Position numbers and translations under genes: made by a program
The notes under the pieces: generated by a model
What the model saw: only the letters and a program-made list of their open reading frames with translations
The model's database searches: none
Told to the model about the DNA's origin: nothing
NCBI GenBank assembly: GCA_963931925.1
Contig: OZ007567.1
Coordinates: forward strand, 79,472,686 to 79,536,685
DNA: 64,000 nt
Direction: 5' to 3'
From: Onchidella celtica
Taxonomy: Eukaryota > Mollusca > Gastropoda > Systellommatophora > Onchidiidae
Part shown: positions 61,946-64,000 of the stretch, in pieces
Layout of the letters: every line of letters starts with the position of its first letter
Position numbering within the stretch: position 1 is the stretch's first letter

Positions 61946-64000
61946 GATATGCCTTTTTCCATTTATTTGATGTGTCCGGTGAATTTGTACTTTGAAAAGT
62001 TAAGAATTAATTGAAGAAACAATGAAACATCCAGACTAGATTTACTGTGAACAGTACTGTAATGCTTTCGCTATCACAAAATGCTGGCAACATAAATTAA
62101 CTGCTGACATGGTGGCAGATGGATCAGTAGAATAGTTGACTGATTATATTTCACATAACTTTGCTACACTAATTATTGGTCAGCTGTTTGAACCTCATTA
62201 AAACTAAACTCAAAGGCTGCTGTTCGGGACTTTTGTATTTAACATAGAAAGCTATAGCTGAGGCGTGAACACAACTCTGTATTTTCTTCATCCGGCTTTG
62301 TGAATCGGACAATGGTCCCGTAATGACAGCCTTTGATTTTAGTTTGAAGATGCCAGTGGCCAGGTGATGTAATGCAGCTGTCATCACAACATGGCAGCAA
62401 CATACATTTGTCCCACAAGAACAGGGTACTTTATGCTGAAGTCAACAAGTGCAAGAAGAAGACCCTAAAGATAAGATTTGTTGTGTGGTAATTTATCAAA
62501 ACTAGTGTAAGGATCCGTTCAAAGAACGGGTTGCAATATCATCTTGCTGAAATTTACTCAGTCCGCACACAGATTATGTAGATCTAGGTATAAAACAACT
62601 CACAACTGGCACAGTAACACGCGCATGGCCCGTTCATAAGGCAGACAGCACAAACTCATGCCTTCAAACTTTGAAACGCAACCGGAACAAAACAAAGGCA
62701 GGAGGGAGGCAACCACTGTTGAGAAAGCATTATTCGATATTTTTAGATCTATTTTCATTTATTACAAAACTACGATACTTTGCTTTCATGTCAAAGGAAT
62801 AGACATAGCAAAAAGAACTATCTTTCACATGTAATTTTTTCAGGTCTAGGCATTTCTTCCTCGCAGCAGTGAATTTTTTTTCCTTGCTGTTTTTTTTTCA
62901 TATGATAATGTACACTACAGCACAACGGCACATTTTGGGAGCAGGGCAGATAGCAAGGAAAATGCACTGAACATGACTGTTTCAGGATGTGAGCTATAGA
63001 CTGCAAGTTTGTGTACCTGTTATGAATAAAATGTGACTTTTGAGCCTCATAATTTGACAAAACAGGCTAAATATTTAGCACACAAATATCATTTAAAACA
63101 TACTTGCAGTCTACATACCCCATGTACAGATATATGTGAGCACAGGTGCCTGAAAGTTGTCATGATCAGGATTAACAATACCTCTGAATTTCAATATTCA
63201 CTTTCTTCTGTGTGATGTAGAATAACACTTCCTAAATCTCAAAGCTAAATTTGTGGTTCCACATACTAAAATCACCTGTTTCACAATGATGAAAAAAGTG
63301 GAGACATTTTTTTGAAATAAGAAATACATGTAAACAAATCTGTAAAGAAAACGATTTATTTAATCTTTCAAAAACACACGATACAGCCATCACATAAGGT
63401 CACAAATGTAAATTAGTTTCCCAACTTGTTATCACCGAGATTTTTAAACCTCTGTCACTGTGTCAGACATGCATACTATAACTGCAAATTTTAGGACGTT
63501 CACAGAATGTTAAAAAATGTGCACCATCCATGTAAAACAATTCTCACAACATAATGTAATAAGGGGTCAGTCATTCTCAGTGTTATTTTCCAAGATTGTA
63601 AACCAACAACTGATTGTATACATGTGCGTCGTCCAAACAGAATTTTACATTTTTATCATATAACCTTCCAATTATTGTCTAAAATCTGATGGCCCATAAA
63701 ATGACACTTTACTGAGTCACAGTATTGAATATTATTACGTGTAGTTTGCATGTCATGGTGATGTATATTATGCTCAATAATTTTTTTGAAGGATTCCAAA
63801 TCTAGGAGCATCTCATTTTAGTGCAGTTCAGACTACCTAAGACATGTACATGTACTTGCCATTTTTCAAATACTGCTGTCCACATCAGAGAAAAAAAGTT
63901 TTGTCCACATTTAGACACAATCGTAAACATTAGGAAAATAAATTTAGCTTTGCCAAATAGCTTCTTAATCTTAGAAATAATAAAGCTAAAAAAAAAACAA
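61946..64000. other. Noncoding end of the window
   Basis: No supported gene. It contains copy 5 of the dispersed repeat (62233-62320). AT-rich, with a TACATGTACATGTAC-like word near 63844-63856. Confidence 0.5.
62233..62320 (-). repeat. Dispersed repeat, copy 5
   Basis: On the plus strand ACATAGAAAGCTATAGCTGA, GCGTGAACACAACTCTGTAT, then CCGGCTTTGTGAATCGGACA and ATGGTCCCGTA. Reverse-complement match to copies 1 and 2; the last block aligns with copy 3. Confidence 0.65.

Overview
This window is metazoan nuclear DNA. Protein genes are split by GT-AG introns, intergenic spacers are long and AT-rich, and many short transposable elements are present. The gene families (a RING/B-box/NHL protein of the nhl-1/thin type, a BTB-Kelch adaptor, two class I-like ARF GTPases), a tRNA-headed SINE, a Gmr1-like Ty3/gypsy element and frequent TACATGTA-type words fit a marine invertebrate. 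A lophotrochozoan, probably a mollusc, is my best guess. The species cannot be read from the sequence.

Layout. 1-7.7 kb: no supported protein gene; it holds a minus-strand SINE, two inverted-repeat MITE-like elements and microsatellites. 7742-14377: a complete LTR retrotransposon on the minus strand with 608/609-bp LTRs that differ by one G, a 5-bp target duplication, a tRNA-Pro primer site, Gag with two CCHC knuckles, then protease-integrase placed BEFORE reverse transcriptase-RNase H. An in-frame TAG splits pol and a frameshift disrupts the end of RNase H. 16.6-20.1 kb: a three-exon TRIM-NHL gene (850 aa) with a long 3'UTR ending perhaps near 23.45 kb. 23.5-32.9 kb: noncoding, with one 0.84-kb insertion between 10-bp direct repeats. 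33.0-44.1 kb: an eight-exon BTB-BACK-Kelch gene on the minus strand (552 aa as joined here) whose introns hold several DNA transposons. 45.6-46.3 kb: a PIF/Harbinger-like element with a truncated transposase. 46.7-48.5 kb: CTAGATCT-rich and palindromic DNA. 50.9-53.6 and 58.4-60.7 kb: tandem ARF genes with identical intron positions. 61.9-64 kb: no supported gene.

Function. The host genes are unrelated housekeeping or regulatory genes: a ubiquitin ligase/RNA-binding type protein, a probable CUL3 substrate adaptor, and Golgi/vesicle-traffic GTPases. They do not form an operon-like unit. The most unusual content is in the mobile elements: the INT-before-RT pol order with an internal amber codon; TA-flanked pogo/Tigger-like, TTAA-flanked piggyBac-like and TTA-flanked Harbinger-like short elements; and a five-copy dispersed repeat of about 60-120 bp.
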